Positions 42,463 to 53,021 of a DNA stretch of 64,000 nt are shown here, in pieces. A model generated the notes under the pieces. The model saw only the letters and a program-made list of their open reading frames with translations. It made no database searches and was not told the origin of the DNA. Position 1 is the first letter of the stretch. Each line of letters begins with the position of its first letter. This DNA is from Bacillota bacterium. Lineage in GTDB: Bacteria; Bacillota; Clostridia; Lachnospirales; Lachnospiraceae. Made by a program: the position numbers and the translations under genes. Location: positions 58,981 through 122,980 of the forward strand of contig JAEZLH010000034.1 of the NCBI GenBank assembly GCA_023435895.1, in the 5' to 3' direction.

Positions 42463-44147
42463 GTATGATTTGGTTACAAGATATTATTTTTCTGATTTTA
42501 TTAATTTGTTTATCCATACCACTGGGAATCTATATGTATAAGGTTATGACAGGCGAAAAAGTATTTATTTCTGGCATAATTGCTCCTGTTGAGAAGGTGG
42601 TATACCGCATGTTAGGAGTTCCGGAAGACAATGAAATGAGTACTAAGAAATATATCTGGAACGTATTCGTATTTTCGGGAATTGGTCTGGTGGCATTATT
42701 TTTATTGTTATTATTACAGGGAATGCTGCCGTTTAATCCGGAGAATATGAAGTCTGTAAAATGGGACCTGGCGTTTAATACGGCTGTAAGCTTTATTACG
42801 AATACAAATTGGCAGGCATATTCAGGAGAAACGACCTTATCGTATTTTACACAATCTATCGGGTTGACGGTTCAGAACTTTATTTCGGCAGGAGTCGGGA
42901 TTGCGGTGCTCTTTGCGCTGATTAGGGGGTTTACCTTCAAGAACAAAAAGACAATCGGATGCTTTTGGCATGACTTGACAAGAGTGATTTTATATATTTT
43001 AATTCCTCTTTCCTTTGTGTTGGCAGTAATATTGGTGTCTCAGGGAGTGGTTCAGTCATTATCCGGCTATATCAATATAACCACGTTGGAGAAGGGTGCA
43101 TCCCAAGTTATTCCCTTGGGTCCAGCCGCAAGTCAGATTGCAATCAAGCAGCTGGGAACCAATGGAGGAGGATTCTTCGGGATGAACTCAGCATATCCGT
43201 TGGAGAATCCAACTTCATTATCAAATCTATTGCAGTTGCTCTCCATCCTAATCATTCCAGCCGCCCTTTGTATTTCTTTTGGTAAGGCGGTAAAGGATTC
43301 AAAGCAGGGAAGAACGGTCTTGGTAAGTATGTTAATCTTATTTATTGCGGCGCTTGCGATTGTTACTGTCAGTGAGAAATATGGTGCCCCTTCTTATCAG
43401 GGTGTAACCGGAACTGGTAATATGGAAGGCAAAGAAGTGATTAACGGCATCGGAAGTTCTGCACTATGGGGAGCCGCTACTACCGCGGCATCCAATGGAT
43501 CAGTGAATTCTATGCATGATAGTTTTACACCAATCGGAGGCATGATATTGATGTTTTTGATGCAGCTTGGGGAAATTGTGTTTGGCGGTGTCGGCAGCGG
43601 GTTATATGGAATGATCGCATTTATCATTCTTACCGTATTCATCGCAGGGTTAATGGTGGGGCGTACTCCCGAGTATCTGGGAAAGAAGATTGAACCCTAT
43701 GATATGAAGATGGTTTGTCTGATTATTTTGGCACCTCCGCTCCTGACTCTGTTAGGTACCTCGGTTGCGGTAATGCTGCCACAAGTTACAACCTGGCTGA
43801 CCAATTCAGGGGCACATGGATTTTCAGAAGTTCTATATGCCTTCTCATCCCTTGCAAATAATAACGGAAGTGCATTCGGTGGATATAATGCCAATACCGT
43901 ATTTACGAATGTTGCAGGAGGAGTGATTATGATGGTTGTGCGATTTTTACCAATGTTTGCAACTATAGCACTTGCTGGCAACCTTGCGAGTAAAAAGACG
44001 GTATCTGCATCAGAGGGAACGTTATCAACCAGCAATACGATGTTTGTAGGATTATTAATCTCAATCATTTTTATCATAGGTGCATTAAGCTTTTTACCTG
44101 CATTGGCTCTTGGTCCGATCGCAGATTATTTTACAACATTGAAATAG
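42459..44147 (+). CDS. kdpA: potassium-transporting ATPase subunit A
   Basis: This 562-residue polytopic protein is the K+-selective channel subunit of the Kdp pump. It shows the conserved repeats: SFITNTNWQAYSGETTLSYF, LGTNGGGFFGMNSAYPLENPT, and YAFSSLANNNGSAFGGY, which form the four pore loops, and GRTPEYLGKKIEPYDMKM. About ten membrane segments. Length is normal (about 557 in E. coli). It is followed 9 bases later by kdpB. Together KdpFABC takes up K+ at very low external concentration. Confidence 0.97.
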   Translation: MSMIWLQDIIFLILLICLSIPLGIYMYKVMTGEKVFISGIIAPVEKVVYRMLGVPEDNEMSTKKYIWNVFVFSGIGLVALFLLLLLQGMLPFNPENMKSVKWDLAFNTAVSFITNTNWQAYSGETTLSYFTQSIGLTVQNFISAGVGIAVLFALIRGFTFKNKKTIGCFWHDLTRVILYILIPLSFVLAVILVSQGVVQSLSGYINITTLEKGASQVIPLGPAASQIAIKQLGTNGGGFFGMNSAYPLENPTSLSNLLQLLSILIIPAALCISFGKAVKDSKQGRTVLVSMLILFIAALAIVTVSEKYGAPSYQGVTGTGNMEGKEVINGIGSSALWGAATTAASNGSVNSMHDSFTPIGGMILMFLMQLGEIVFGGVGSGLYGMIAFIILTVFIAGLMVGRTPEYLGKKIEPYDMKMVCLIILAPPLLTLLGTSVAVMLPQVTTWLTNSGAHGFSEVLYAFSSLANNNGSAFGGYNANTVFTNVAGGVIMMVVRFLPMFATIALAGNLASKKTVSASEGTLSTSNTMFVGLLISIIFIIGALSFLPALALGPIADYFTTLK

Positions 44148-44156
44148 GGTGGTCAT

Positions 44157-46211
44157 ATGAATAAAAAAAATAAGAATGAAATATGGATGGATGCAATAAA
44201 GCAATCCTTTGTAAAGCTTTCTCCTCGGATTCAAATGAAAAATCCGGTTATGTTAGTGGTGTATATAGGATCAATTATGACAACGATTTTATATATACTA
44301 AGCTTCTTTGGTATCAGTGATGAAAATGCCGGATATACACTTGCAATCGCTCTGATTTTGTGGTTTACGGTTCTATTTGCTAATTTTGCTGAGGCGATTG
44401 CGGAAGGGCGTGGTCGTGCACAGGCTAATTCATTACGAAGTGCACGAAAGGATGTAAAGGCCAAAAAATTAAAGTCACAGGATAACCATGATGATTATAT
44501 AGAAGTATTGTCCAACTCGTTAAAACGCGGTGATATCTATTATGTAGCTGCTGGTGATCAGATTCCCATGGACGGGGAAGTAATTGATGGAGTTGCTTCC
44601 GTGGATGAAAGCGCTATAACAGGAGAATCCGCTCCGGTAATCAGGGAATCCGGCGGGGATCGAAGTGCTGTAACTGGAGGTACGACTGTAATATCCGACT
44701 GGTTGGTTGTAAGTGTAACAGCTGAGGCAGGAGAAAGCTTTCTGGATAAAATGATTGCCATGGTGGAAGGTGCTTCCAGAAAGAAGACCCCGAATGAAAT
44801 TGCACTTCAGATTCTATTAGTAACATTAACGATTATATTTCTGGTAGTAACCGCAACCTTATTGCCGTTCTCTGATTTTGCAAGCAGACAAGCGGGTAAC
44901 GGTAAGCCCATATCAGTAACGAATATTATAGCATTACTGATTTGTCTGGCACCCACTACCATTGGTGCATTATTATCTTCCATCGGAATTGCGGGAATGA
45001 GCCGGTTGAATCAGGCAAATGTACTTGCAATGAGTGGCCGTGCCATTGAGGCAGCCGGAGATGTGGATGTGCTATTATTAGATAAAACCGGAACAATTAC
45101 CCTTGGAAATCGTCAGGCAAGTGAATTCCTTCCGGTTAAGGGGGTTCAGGAAAAGGAGCTGGCTGATGCGGCCCAACTTTCCTCCATCGCAGATGAGACC
45201 GCGGAAGGGCGGAGTATTGTAGTATTGGCTAAAGAAAAATTCGGTATTCGTGGAAGAGAGTTAAATAAACTGAATGCAACCTTTATCGAGTTCTCTGCGA
45301 AAACCAGAATCAGCGGCGTGGATTTTCAAGGCAATGAAATCCGCAAAGGAGCAGCGGAAGCAATTAAAAATTATGTGCAGGAAAAGGGAGGAAACTATCC
45401 CGAAGAATGCAACGAATTAGTAAAAGAGGTCGCAGGAAAAGGCGGCACACCTTTGGTAGTGGCTGCAAACAATAAAGTATTAGGAGTGATATACCTAAAG
45501 GATATTGTAAAGAATGGAGTCAAAGAGCGGTTTGATGATTTAAGAAAAATGGGTATCAAAACAATTATGATAACTGGTGACAACCCAATGACAGCAGCGG
45601 CAATTGCGGCGGAAGCAGGGGTTGATGATTTTCTTGCAGAAGCTACACCGGAAGCGAAATTAGCTCTGATTAGAGAATATCAAGTAACCGGGCATATGGT
45701 TGCAATGACAGGGGATGGTACGAACGATGCACCGGCACTTGCTCAGGCCGATGTTGCTGTTGCCATGAATTCAGGTACACAAGCGGCGAAAGAAGCTGGT
45801 AACATGGTGGATTTGGATTCCAGTCCAACGAAATTGATTGATATCGTACGAATCGGAAAACAGCTTTTAATGACCAGGGGAGCATTAACCACATTCAGTG
45901 TGGCAAATGATGTGGCAAAATATTTTGCCATCATTCCCGTCTTGTTTTTTGGTATTTTCCCGGAGCTATCCGCGCTGAATTTTATGGGTCTGACCAGCAG
46001 CAGAAGTGCAATTCTTTCCGCAATTATTTATAATGCGCTCATTATTATTGCATTGATACCGCTTGCGTTAAAAGGTGTAAAATACAGAGAACTTCCCGCA
46101 AGTAAATTACTTTCCAGGAACCTTCTTATTTATGGACTGGGAGGTATTATAGCTCCCTTTCTGGCAATTAAATTAATCGATATTATTCTGACCCTATTCG
46201 GTCTTGTGTGA
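44157..46211 (+). CDS. kdpB: potassium-transporting ATPase subunit B (P-type ATPase)
   Basis: This 684-residue P-type ATPase has the phosphorylation motif DKTGTIT with Asp309, the TGES actuator loop (AITGESAPV), KGAAEAI nucleotide-binding segment, TGDNPMTAAAIA and the TGDGTNDAPALAQADV hinge. Membrane helices lie at 35-90, 215-280 and 590-680. It hydrolyses ATP to drive K+ through KdpA. A GTGA overlap or near-overlap joins it to kdpC. All catalytic motifs are intact. Confidence 0.97.
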   Translation: MNKKNKNEIWMDAIKQSFVKLSPRIQMKNPVMLVVYIGSIMTTILYILSFFGISDENAGYTLAIALILWFTVLFANFAEAIAEGRGRAQANSLRSARKDVKAKKLKSQDNHDDYIEVLSNSLKRGDIYYVAAGDQIPMDGEVIDGVASVDESAITGESAPVIRESGGDRSAVTGGTTVISDWLVVSVTAEAGESFLDKMIAMVEGASRKKTPNEIALQILLVTLTIIFLVVTATLLPFSDFASRQAGNGKPISVTNIIALLICLAPTTIGALLSSIGIAGMSRLNQANVLAMSGRAIEAAGDVDVLLLDKTGTITLGNRQASEFLPVKGVQEKELADAAQLSSIADETAEGRSIVVLAKEKFGIRGRELNKLNATFIEFSAKTRISGVDFQGNEIRKGAAEAIKNYVQEKGGNYPEECNELVKEVAGKGGTPLVVAANNKVLGVIYLKDIVKNGVKERFDDLRKMGIKTIMITGDNPMTAAAIAAEAGVDDFLAEATPEAKLALIREYQVTGHMVAMTGDGTNDAPALAQADVAVAMNSGTQAAKEAGNMVDLDSSPTKLIDIVRIGKQLLMTRGALTTFSVANDVAKYFAIIPVLFFGIFPELSALNFMGLTSSRSAILSAIIYNALIIIALIPLALKGVKYRELPASKLLSRNLLIYGLGGIIAPFLAIKLIDIILTLFGLV

Positions 46212-46222
46212 GGTATGATGAT

Positions 46223-46783
46223 ATGAGAAAAATCATAAATGAATTTCGACCAGCAATTATTTGTCTTTTGATATTTACGATATTGTGTGGTGTGTTATAT
46301 ACTGGTGTTATTACCGGAATCGCCCAAGTGTTTTTTCATAACAAGGCAAATGCAAGCATTATAACAATTTCATTAAATGACGGTACGGAAATGAAAATTG
46401 GCTCGGAGCTAATCGCCCAAGAGTTCACGAAAAAGGAGTATATGATTGGAAGACCTCTAGGTACTTCCAACCTATCCTCAACCAGTGAAGAACTACAACA
46501 AGCAGTGGAAGAAAGAATGAATTGGTGGCATGCTTTTGACCCTGATAATGCAGCGGATATACCGATGGATCTTATTTATGCCTCGGGAAGTGGGGTGGAT
46601 CCCAATATATCGGTGGAAGCGGCTAGGTACCAGGTCAAACGAATTGCAGAGGCTCGAGGTGTTGACGAAAAGATGGTTGAAGATATCATTGCCAGGTATA
46701 CTACAGGACGATTTCTGGGTATTTTCGGCGAACCAGCAGTCAATGTACTGAAAGTCAATCTTGCTTTGGATAAAAAATTATAA
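46223..46783 (+). CDS. kdpC: potassium-transporting ATPase subunit C
   Basis: ATG 46223 has GAGG 9 bases upstream and gives the usual KdpC start MRKIINEFRPAIICLL; a GTG at 46208 overlapping the kdpB stop is possible too. The 186-residue protein has one N-terminal membrane helix and the conserved outside domain with GRPLGTSNLSSTSEEL, SGSGVDPNISVEAARYQV and GRFLGIFGEPAVNVLKVNLAL. It assembles with KdpB and stabilises nucleotide binding. A 20-base spacer precedes kdpD. Confidence 0.94.
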   Translation: MRKIINEFRPAIICLLIFTILCGVLYTGVITGIAQVFFHNKANASIITISLNDGTEMKIGSELIAQEFTKKEYMIGRPLGTSNLSSTSEELQQAVEERMNWWHAFDPDNAADIPMDLIYASGSGVDPNISVEAARYQVKRIAEARGVDEKMVEDIIARYTTGRFLGIFGEPAVNVLKVNLALDKKL

Positions 46784-46804
46784 GTGTAATTGAGGGGATA
46801 ATTT

Positions 46805-49510
46805 ATGGAGGGGTATGGCGATCATCGTCCTGATCCGGACTTATTATTAAAAAGTATATCAATAGATAAAAGAGGACGTGGAAAATTAAAGATATTTTTA
46901 GGCTATGCTGCAGGTGTAGGTAAGACTTACGCAATGCTTGACGAAGCACAGGAGCAACGAAAAAATGGGTTAGATGTTGTAGTCGGGTATGTGGAACCAC
47001 ATACTAGACCTGAGACGCTTCAGCTATTAAATGGGCTGCCTTCGATTCCTCCAATGACAATTGAATATAAGGGAATTCAACTGAATGAGTTTGATTTGGA
47101 ATCGGTGTTAAAAAGAAGACCGGATATTGTCCTGGTTGACGAGCTTGCACATACCAATGCCTTAGGGGTGCGAAATAGAAAAAGATATCAGGATATTGAA
47201 GAATTATTGAATGTCGGGATCAATGTGTATACAACAGTCAATGTGCAGCATATAGAGAGTTTAAATGATGTTGTGGAGAATATCACAAAAGTATCGGTAA
47301 AGGAAACAATCCCGGATTATATTTTTGACCAGGCAGATTTGGTAAAATTAATTGATATCGCACCGGAGGAATTGCTGACTAGGTTTACGGAAGGAAAGAT
47401 CTATCGACCGGAACGAGTTGAAACAGCCAAACAGAATTTTTTTACCAAAGAGAATTTACGACTACTGCGTGAGGTTGCTTTAAGAAAAGTTGCAGAACGT
47501 ATAAGCAATGAAAATCAGAATGATTATATTCATACGGAAAAGACAATCAATCAACGCTTTCTCGTGTGTATTAGCCCATCTCCCTCATCAGCCAAGTGCA
47601 TCAGGTGGACTGCCAGAACGGCGGAAACCTTCCATGCTCCCTGGTCTGTTCTATATGTTGAAACGCAGGATAATGCGGTACTATCAGAGGAACAGCAGAA
47701 GAATATAAGAAATCATATGGATCTTGCAGCAAGGCTAGGAGCACAAATTGTAACCTTGAATGGAGTAGATATCTCTTCCACGATTATAGAATATGCTAAA
47801 ATTTCAGGTATTACAAATATCGTGGTAGGAAAAAGCAGAAGAAAAAAGAGTATAAAAAGCCTGTTTCAGACTGATTTAGAGGATATGCTCATACAAAATC
47901 TTAAGAATACGGAAATATTCATCATTCCGGACAATGATGCCGTGCTGCCTTATAAGAGAGGAAAGCAATTCAAATGGCGGGAGAATTTTTATTTTTCGTG
48001 GAGAGACACGGCGAAGAGCATTTTATTTTTGCTATTGGCCACATTGGTTTGTTTACTTTTACAAAGATTAAGCATTGGTGATCAAAATATTATTATGGCA
48101 TATATCCTGTCAGTGTTAATGATTTCAAGGTTCACAACAGGGTATGCTTATGGAATTGTTTCATCTTTGCTCAGTGTTATGATTTTTAATTTCTTTTTTG
48201 TAAAGCCGTATTATACATTTACAGCAATTCAACCCGGATATCCTATTACGTTCCTTATCATGTTAATTGTAGCACTGCTTACAAGTACCATGGTGTTTCG
48301 AGTTAAGACTCAGGCTAAACTTGCAATTGGTAGAGAGAGAAGAACAGAGATATTATATGAAATTAATAAGAAACTGCTTGTTACCAGGGGATTAAATAAC
48401 ATTATTGAATTGACGAATGATTACATTACCACCATATTTCACAGGAGCGTTATCTTTTATTCGGAGGACCCTGTCGATGGAAAGAAGGGCTTCTATCAGC
48501 ACTCTCCTTATGATACTTCTGAGCTGTTAACCTCAAAGGAGGAAGAAGCGGTGGCTCATTGGGTATATGCAAATAAAAAACGTGCCGGTTCAGGAACGGA
48601 CACACTAATGGGAGCAAGTGGTTTTTATATGCCAATTATGTCCCAGGGATCCGTACTTGCGGTGTTAGGCATATCCTGCAATGCCCAAAAACCATTGAAT
48701 CACGAGAACCGTTCATTCCTAAGGATGATTACCTCTTTGGTAGCGATGGCATTAGAGAGGCAACGATTGTCGGATGAGCAAAGAAATATTATGATTGAGA
48801 CGGAAAAAGAAATCATGCGAAGCAATCTGTTAAGAGCGATTTCACATGATTTACGTACACCTCTTACGGCAATTTCGGGAGCATCCTCTGCAATGCTTGA
48901 GAATAAACGTACAATGGATGAATTGACTCGTGATAAATTATTACTGGATATTAAAGACGATTCTCAATGGCTAATCCGTATGGTAGAGAATCTATTATCC
49001 ATAACTCGTATTAGTGAAACAACCACCAATCTTTCAAAAACCTCACAAGCAGTGGAAGAAGTTTTATCAGAAGCATTATCCAGAGTGAAAAATAAATACC
49101 AGGGATACAACTTGACTGTAAAAGTGCCGGATGAATTACTCTTAGTGCCAATGGACGCTACCCTGATCGAGCAGGTGATTATTAATTTGTTAGAAAATGC
49201 TATAAAGCATTCCACTAAGGAGTCTTTGATTGAATTTACCGTAACAAAGGATAGGGACAGTGCAATATTTGAAATTAGTGATAACGGAACAGGCATTTCT
49301 CCGGATGAATTACCGAAATTATTTGATGGCTATACATCGGGGAAAACAAAGAGTCCTGATTCTTCCCGGGGGATGGGAATCGGTCTATCGATTTGTCGAT
49401 CTATCATACAAGCCCACGGTGGTAAAATAGAAGCGGAAAATAAAAAGGAAGGCGGAGCGAAATTTCGATTCACCTTACCGTTGGAAGGAAGTGAAAGTGT
49501 TGAACAATAA
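46805..49510 (+). CDS. kdpD: sensor histidine kinase KdpD
   Basis: This 901-residue kinase has the full layout: an N-terminal KdpD domain (about 25-235) with Walker motif GYAAGVGKT and LVDELAHTN, a universal-stress-protein domain (about 255-375), four membrane helices (about 400-505), a GAF-like domain, HisKA with ISHDLRTPL (His681) and HATPase with NLLENAIKHS and GMGIGLSICRSI. It senses K+ limitation or turgor and phosphorylates KdpE. It belongs to the same operon as kdpFABC and overlaps kdpE. Confidence 0.96.
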   Translation: MEGYGDHRPDPDLLLKSISIDKRGRGKLKIFLGYAAGVGKTYAMLDEAQEQRKNGLDVVVGYVEPHTRPETLQLLNGLPSIPPMTIEYKGIQLNEFDLESVLKRRPDIVLVDELAHTNALGVRNRKRYQDIEELLNVGINVYTTVNVQHIESLNDVVENITKVSVKETIPDYIFDQADLVKLIDIAPEELLTRFTEGKIYRPERVETAKQNFFTKENLRLLREVALRKVAERISNENQNDYIHTEKTINQRFLVCISPSPSSAKCIRWTARTAETFHAPWSVLYVETQDNAVLSEEQQKNIRNHMDLAARLGAQIVTLNGVDISSTIIEYAKISGITNIVVGKSRRKKSIKSLFQTDLEDMLIQNLKNTEIFIIPDNDAVLPYKRGKQFKWRENFYFSWRDTAKSILFLLLATLVCLLLQRLSIGDQNIIMAYILSVLMISRFTTGYAYGIVSSLLSVMIFNFFFVKPYYTFTAIQPGYPITFLIMLIVALLTSTMVFRVKTQAKLAIGRERRTEILYEINKKLLVTRGLNNIIELTNDYITTIFHRSVIFYSEDPVDGKKGFYQHSPYDTSELLTSKEEEAVAHWVYANKKRAGSGTDTLMGASGFYMPIMSQGSVLAVLGISCNAQKPLNHENRSFLRMITSLVAMALERQRLSDEQRNIMIETEKEIMRSNLLRAISHDLRTPLTAISGASSAMLENKRTMDELTRDKLLLDIKDDSQWLIRMVENLLSITRISETTTNLSKTSQAVEEVLSEALSRVKNKYQGYNLTVKVPDELLLVPMDATLIEQVIINLLENAIKHSTKESLIEFTVTKDRDSAIFEISDNGTGISPDELPKLFDGYTSGKTKSPDSSRGMGIGLSICRSIIQAHGGKIEAENKKEGGAKFRFTLPLEGSESVEQ

Positions 49511-50195
49511 ACAGCTTATATTAATTGTAGAGGATGAGAAGGGTATCAGTAATTTTATGTCTTCGATTCTGGAATCCAATGATTATCAAGTTCTTAAATG
49601 CATTAATGGAGCGGAGGCAGTCTCACTTACTGCAAATAGATCGCCGGATTTGATATTGTTGGATCTTGGATTACCAGACATGGACGGCCTGGAAGTATTA
49701 ACGAAAATACGGGAATGGTCACAAGTTCCAATTATTGTTGTAACCGCACGCGGAAAAGAAACAGAGAAGGTAAAGGCACTTGATTCGGGAGCAGATGACT
49801 ATGTGACAAAGCCTTTTGGAACCTTGGAACTATTAGCACGCATCAGAACTGCAATTCGTCATAAGCAGAAAGGGTATAATCCTTTGGAAACGGATAAAAT
49901 CTGTATTGGTGATCTCGTGTTAGACATTGTGAAACGTAAGGTTTCAATGAAAGATGAAGTAATTCATTTAACACCGATTGAATATAAAATACTTGTTGTT
50001 CTCATGCAAAATGCAGGGAAGGTATTGACATTAGACTATATCAGCAGAGAAATATGGGGACCTTATACCAATGAACATAATGCATTGAGGGTCAATATGG
50101 CCAATATTCGCCGCAAAATTGAAGTAAATCCGGCAGAGCCGAAATATATCCATACGGAAGTTGGAGTTGGATATCGGATCGTGGATGAGCTTTAG
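49497..50195 (+). CDS. kdpE: response regulator KdpE
   Basis: GTG 49497 is chosen because GGAAGG lies 8 bases upstream; GTG 49491 would be too close to it. The start lies inside the end of kdpD. The 232-residue protein has a receiver domain (LIVEDE; the phospho-Asp in LILLDLGLPD; the Thr in VVTARG; the Lys in VTKPFG) and an OmpR-type winged helix (HLTPIEYKILVVLMQNAGKVLT, NALRVNMANIRRKIE). It should activate the kdp promoter, likely through the repeats at 42195-42233. Confidence 0.95.
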   Translation: MLNNKQLILIVEDEKGISNFMSSILESNDYQVLKCINGAEAVSLTANRSPDLILLDLGLPDMDGLEVLTKIREWSQVPIIVVTARGKETEKVKALDSGADDYVTKPFGTLELLARIRTAIRHKQKGYNPLETDKICIGDLVLDIVKRKVSMKDEVIHLTPIEYKILVVLMQNAGKVLTLDYISREIWGPYTNEHNALRVNMANIRRKIEVNPAEPKYIHTEVGVGYRIVDEL

Positions 50196-50399
50196 CAGGG
50201 AAGGATAATTGTAAATTTGAATAGAACCCAGGGATTGAATGAGAATGATGAATTCGTGCGGTGACGATGAAATGGACAGGAACTAAGTATAAACAGGGAT
50301 CAAAAAAATGAACCGGATGAAAGAAATGATAAAGAACCTTTAAAATTCTATGAAAACAATGAAACGACATAAGAACTAAAATAGTTATAGAATAAGAAC
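50196..50399. other. intergenic stretch, nothing recognised
   Basis: About 200 bases after kdpE with no reading frame carrying a plausible ribosome binding site. With the hairpin region below it, this fills the gap between kdpE and lon. Confidence 0.4.
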
Positions 50400-50445
50400 A
50401 GAAAGGTAAAGTAAGTTCACATTGTGTACTATACCTTACCTTTCT
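50400..50445. terminator. bidirectional hairpin between kdpE and lon
   Basis: Perfect 10-bp stem AGAAAGGTAA / TTACCTTTCT (50400-50409 and 50436-50445) with a 26-base loop. It sits between convergent genes. T-runs are short, so the efficiency is uncertain. Confidence 0.55.
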
Positions 50446-50529
50446 ATTTGTTATACTTTAGCATTAATTGGCAATGTCTAAATTATTCAAGTATAAGTAA
50501 TAACCAAATTGCTTTTGGATATATGATCA

Positions 50530-52911
50530 TTATTCCTCTAAAATAAAATCTCTGGAGTTCGTCGGTACAAAGATATGCTCGATTCTTGGGAGTGATATTC
50601 CAAGAGTCTCGCGAAGAACATCTTCTACGGTTTCAACGGGAATAATAGTTAGCTGATTTTTTACCTCTACCGGAACATCCTTTAAATCGGTAACATTATC
50701 TTTTGGGATAAGTACCTTGGTGATACCGGCACGCTGCGCACCTAATAACTTTTCTTTCAAGCCGCCAATTGGTAATACCGCACCTCTTAACGTAATCTCA
50801 CCGGTCATAGCAATTTTTGAATTTACTTTCATTCCGGTTACTAGAGATGCGAGAGCAGTGAATAGTGCAATACCTGCGGAGGGACCATCTTTTGGTACTG
50901 CTCCGGAGGGAACATGGATATGCAAATCGCGCTCCTTAAAGTTTACCGTGTTCAGTGGAAGTCTTGATTTTAAAAGGCTTAACGAAATTTTTGCGGACTC
51001 CTTCATCACATCACCCAGCTTACCGGTGAGGATTACATTTCCGCCACCGGGCATATCCGTGGTCTCAATGAAAAGTATTTCTCCACCAACAGGGGTCCAG
51101 GCAAGACCGGTCACTACACCGGGAGGATTGTCCTGCTGCGCTTTGTCATGACGAGAGACTTGTCGTCCAAGAATTTCTTCCAGTTCCTCTTGTTTAACAA
51201 TATAGGGGAGTGAGGTTTTGCCGGAAACAATCTTCTCAGAAGTTACTCTTGCCACAGCTGCCAATTGCTTTTTCAGCCCTCTAACGCCTGCCTCCAGAGT
51301 ATATTCCCCGATGATTTTCTGTAAAACCTCATCTTCAATGACCAGTTGCTCCTTGTTTAGACCGTGATCCTGTAACACGGAGGGGATGAGGTGATCCTTG
51401 CCGATATGGAATTTTTCAGTGGTAGTATAGCTAGAAATCTGAATGACTTCCATTCGGTCAAGTAACGGACCTGGAATGGTTTCCAAGGAGTTCGCGGTAG
51501 CAATAAAGAACACATCGGATAAGTCATAGGGAAGGTCGAGGTAATGATCCGTAAAACTGTTGTTTTGCTCAGGGTCCAGTACCTCAAGAAGGGCGCTTGC
51601 CGGATCACCGCTATAACCTCCGGTCATCAACTTGTCAATCTCATCAAGAATCATAACTGGATTCGTAGTTCCGGCTTTCTTAATGCTCTGAATAATTCTA
51701 CCAGGCATAGCCCCAATATAGGTTCTTCTATGTCCTCTGATTTCAGCTTCATCCCTGATTCCACCAAGGCTCAAACGGATATATTTTCGGTCAAGTGCCT
51801 CTGCAATGCTTTTGCCAAGGCTGGTCTTACCGGTACCGGGAGGACCTACAAGTAGCAGGATAGAACCTTTTTTGTCCTTCTTTAGTTGGAGAACTGCTAA
51901 ATGTTGAATAATTCTATCTTTTACCTTTTCAAGTCCATAATGTTGTTCATTAAGGATGTTACGAGCCTTTTCAAGATTAGCAGGTTCAGACTTAGATTTC
52001 TTCCAGGGCAGTTCGATTAAAAGCTCCAAATAATTGCGGATCACATTCTGCTCGGAACCGGAGGGTCCTTGTGCTTCTAACTTCTCAAGCTCCTCAAGGG
52101 CTGCATCTTTAATGTCTTCCGGCATCTGAGCCTCATCAATTCTTGATAAGTAATCTTTGTCTTTCTTCGTGGATTCACGTTTACCCTCATTCAGTTCTTC
52201 TTGAATGACTCTCAGTTGTTCTCTTAACATTTGCTCTCTATAATGCTTATTCGCCTTTTCGGAGAACTTTTCAGTGATCTGCATATTTAGTTCGATGGAT
52301 TCCTTTTGCTTGAGTAAAACATCCATAAAGTAGAGGCTGCGTTCCTTTAAAGATTCCGTCTTGAGTAATTCATACTTGTCCTGATTTGATAAGGGCATGA
52401 ATTGGCATAGATAGCCAATCATAGTATTGATGTCTTTAAATTCATCAACAATCTTAATGTATTGCTCGCCACCACGGAATTTTTCGCTAATTTCACGAAC
52501 TATTTTTTTAAGGTAGCCAAGCATTTCTTGCTGGCTTCTTTCATCCAGATCAGTAATATCTGGACTTGGCTCATATTCAGCCAATATAATATTATCTTCC
52601 ATATGAAGTTCCTTCACTTCAATTCGCTCAGTCACTTTAACACTCAAGCGAACACCATTTTCCGTCTTCTCTATGCTGTTAATCAGAAAAGCTACACCAA
52701 CCTTGTAAAAATCATCTTCACTTGGACTTTCCGGATCAAGGCTCTGTCTTAATGGAAGAGCAATATTGGGGGTATTCTTGCTCTCCAGATAGCGAAGCAA
52801 AAGTTCATCCGGTGATTCTAGATAGATCATGGTGGCAACACCGGGCAATAACACGGTATTTGATACGGGGACTACAATTCCCTTAAGTTTGTTATTATCT
52901 AAATTTGACAT
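50530..52911 (-). CDS. lon: ATP-dependent protease Lon
   Basis: ATG 52911 follows AAAGGATGATAAT; the longer frame starts inside the operator. The 793-residue protein has the LON substrate domain (1-200), a coiled region, the AAA+ module (GPPGTGKTSLGKS; DEIDKL) and the protease domain with DGPSAG (Ser678) and GGLKEKLL (Lys721) as the catalytic dyad. It degrades damaged and regulatory proteins in the cytosol. In many Firmicutes lon is under heat-shock control; here an operator shared with the upstream TetR gene suggests a different control. Confidence 0.97.
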   Translation of the reverse strand: MSNLDNNKLKGIVVPVSNTVLLPGVATMIYLESPDELLLRYLESKNTPNIALPLRQSLDPESPSEDDFYKVGVAFLINSIEKTENGVRLSVKVTERIEVKELHMEDNIILAEYEPSPDITDLDERSQQEMLGYLKKIVREISEKFRGGEQYIKIVDEFKDINTMIGYLCQFMPLSNQDKYELLKTESLKERSLYFMDVLLKQKESIELNMQITEKFSEKANKHYREQMLREQLRVIQEELNEGKRESTKKDKDYLSRIDEAQMPEDIKDAALEELEKLEAQGPSGSEQNVIRNYLELLIELPWKKSKSEPANLEKARNILNEQHYGLEKVKDRIIQHLAVLQLKKDKKGSILLLVGPPGTGKTSLGKSIAEALDRKYIRLSLGGIRDEAEIRGHRRTYIGAMPGRIIQSIKKAGTTNPVMILDEIDKLMTGGYSGDPASALLEVLDPEQNNSFTDHYLDLPYDLSDVFFIATANSLETIPGPLLDRMEVIQISSYTTTEKFHIGKDHLIPSVLQDHGLNKEQLVIEDEVLQKIIGEYTLEAGVRGLKKQLAAVARVTSEKIVSGKTSLPYIVKQEELEEILGRQVSRHDKAQQDNPPGVVTGLAWTPVGGEILFIETTDMPGGGNVILTGKLGDVMKESAKISLSLLKSRLPLNTVNFKERDLHIHVPSGAVPKDGPSAGIALFTALASLVTGMKVNSKIAMTGEITLRGAVLPIGGLKEKLLGAQRAGITKVLIPKDNVTDLKDVPVEVKNQLTIIPVETVEDVLRETLGISLPRIEHIFVPTNSRDFILEE

Positions 52912-52934
52912 ATTATCATCCTTTCTTTGAGTTA

Positions 52935-52952
52935 ATAAGTGAATGTTCATTT
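52935..52952. promoter_or_regulatory. TetR operator before lon
   Basis: On the minus strand the site reads AAATGAACATTCACTTAT; the copy before the TetR gene reads AAACGATCATTCACTTAT. Sixteen of 18 bases agree. The core TGAATGTTCA is palindromic. It lies 24-41 bases upstream of the lon start codon. Confidence 0.7.
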
Positions 52953-53021
52953 AATTAAAAGTTAAATAATTGCGAGATTTTTTTGAAGAGTTTACCAACA
53001 AAATAATCCCGCCGAAAAGAC